From: Baylisascaris procyonis
Lineage: Eukaryota; Nematoda; Chromadorea; Rhabditida; Ascarididae
DNA: 64,000 nucleotides
Reading direction: 5' to 3'
NCBI GenBank assembly: GCA_037389465.1
Contig: JAZARR010000237.1
Location: 1,364,001-1,428,000, forward strand
In this document: one piece after another, positions 63,657 to 64,000 of the stretch
How positions within the stretch are numbered: position 1 is the first letter of the stretch
Layout of the letters: every line of letters starts with the position of its first letter
The notes under the pieces: model-generated
What the model saw: the letters and a program-made list of their open reading frames with translations, nothing else
Told to the model about the DNA's origin: nothing
The model's database searches: none
Made by a program: the position numbers and the translations under genes

Positions 63657-64000
63657 CCAAAAATACATTAGCACTATTTACTTTGCTATTTACTTCAGTA
63701 TTTCGATGTTATTTCTCCTCATATCAGAACGTCTGTTGGAATGATGCAAGAATTTTCCATTCAAGAGGAACATGGGGTACTCACAAGAATCTCTCAGCGG
63801 GACACAGTTTTCTGTTAACTTTCAGTTTTGAACTTTTTGAGAGCCGGAAGTAAAGGAATGTATACGTATAGGATATGTATGGGAATACATTGTGCCGTCT
63901 GAGTGACGTGAGTATAAAGCCTTTAAAGTGAATTACATAAAGCTCTAAAGTAATATGATGTACTCGTCGTTCGGGCGCTAATCGCTTTTGACGACATTGT
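63657..64000. other. 3' flank of the coiled-coil gene
   Basis: AT-rich sequence after the stop codon, probably 3' untranslated region and flank. No canonical AATAAA is present before the window ends. Confidence 0.45.

Noticed and set aside
1..64000. tRNA, rRNA, CRISPR and bacterial mobile elements
   Set aside because: No T-loop/anticodon arrangement, rRNA core, spaced repeat array or transposase reading frame was found by eye.

Overview
The window is AT-rich eukaryotic DNA. Genes are split by introns from about 140 bp to 13 kb, and there are many mononucleotide and (TA)n tracts. Splice sites are short T-rich acceptors (TTTCAG, TTTTAG, TTGCAG, TTTAAG) and GTAAGT/GTATGT-type donors. This suggests an invertebrate, most likely a nematode with fairly long introns. 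That placement is an inference; no rRNA, tRNA or species-diagnostic sequence was found. There is no bacterial-type operon, CRISPR array or IS element.

Region 1, about 1-26,000: gene-poor. No multi-exon reading frame could be built on either strand. It holds two long (TA)n microsatellites, scattered poly-G/poly-C and poly-A/T tracts, an exceptional G-quadruplex-type tract at 24,612-24,640, somewhat GC-richer blocks near 1.0-1.4, 7.1-7.4 and 15.35-15.95 kb, and a few short ORFs of protein-like composition that I could not tie to a gene.

Region 2, 26,010-63,656 (+): one large gene. I assembled 24 coding exons by hand. Every donor/acceptor pair is phase-compatible over 23 introns, and the joined frame is open from ATG 26,115 to TAG 63,654-63,656, giving 1,506 codons plus stop. 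The product is an almost wholly coiled-coil scaffold: an N-terminal coil (residues 1-192), a Ser/Thr/Pro-rich hinge (about 193-315), then a long coiled-coil rod to a short C-terminal tail. It has no visible transmembrane helix and no recognisable GRIP, motor or kinase domain. Golgin-like, centrosomal/ciliary or kinetochore scaffold roles are all possible; I could not name the orthologue. The 5' end is uncertain, because exon 1 has an in-frame TAA seven bases before the proposed ATG.

Region 3, inside the 13.35-kb intron 12 (38,882-52,233), on the opposite strand: a two-exon gene (45,885 down to 42,533) for a 101-residue Cys-rich protein. Its CxxC - hydrophobic segment with CC - CxxC layout closely resembles brain protein I3 (BRI3). 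It is the only gene here with a recognised family.

The large gene shows several possible splice choices: a 93-nt in-frame alternative donor in exon 7 that adds or removes a basic cluster, a frame-breaking consensus donor inside exon 14, a 12-nt tandem acceptor at exon 16, and a possible alternative terminal or poison exon at 60,449.
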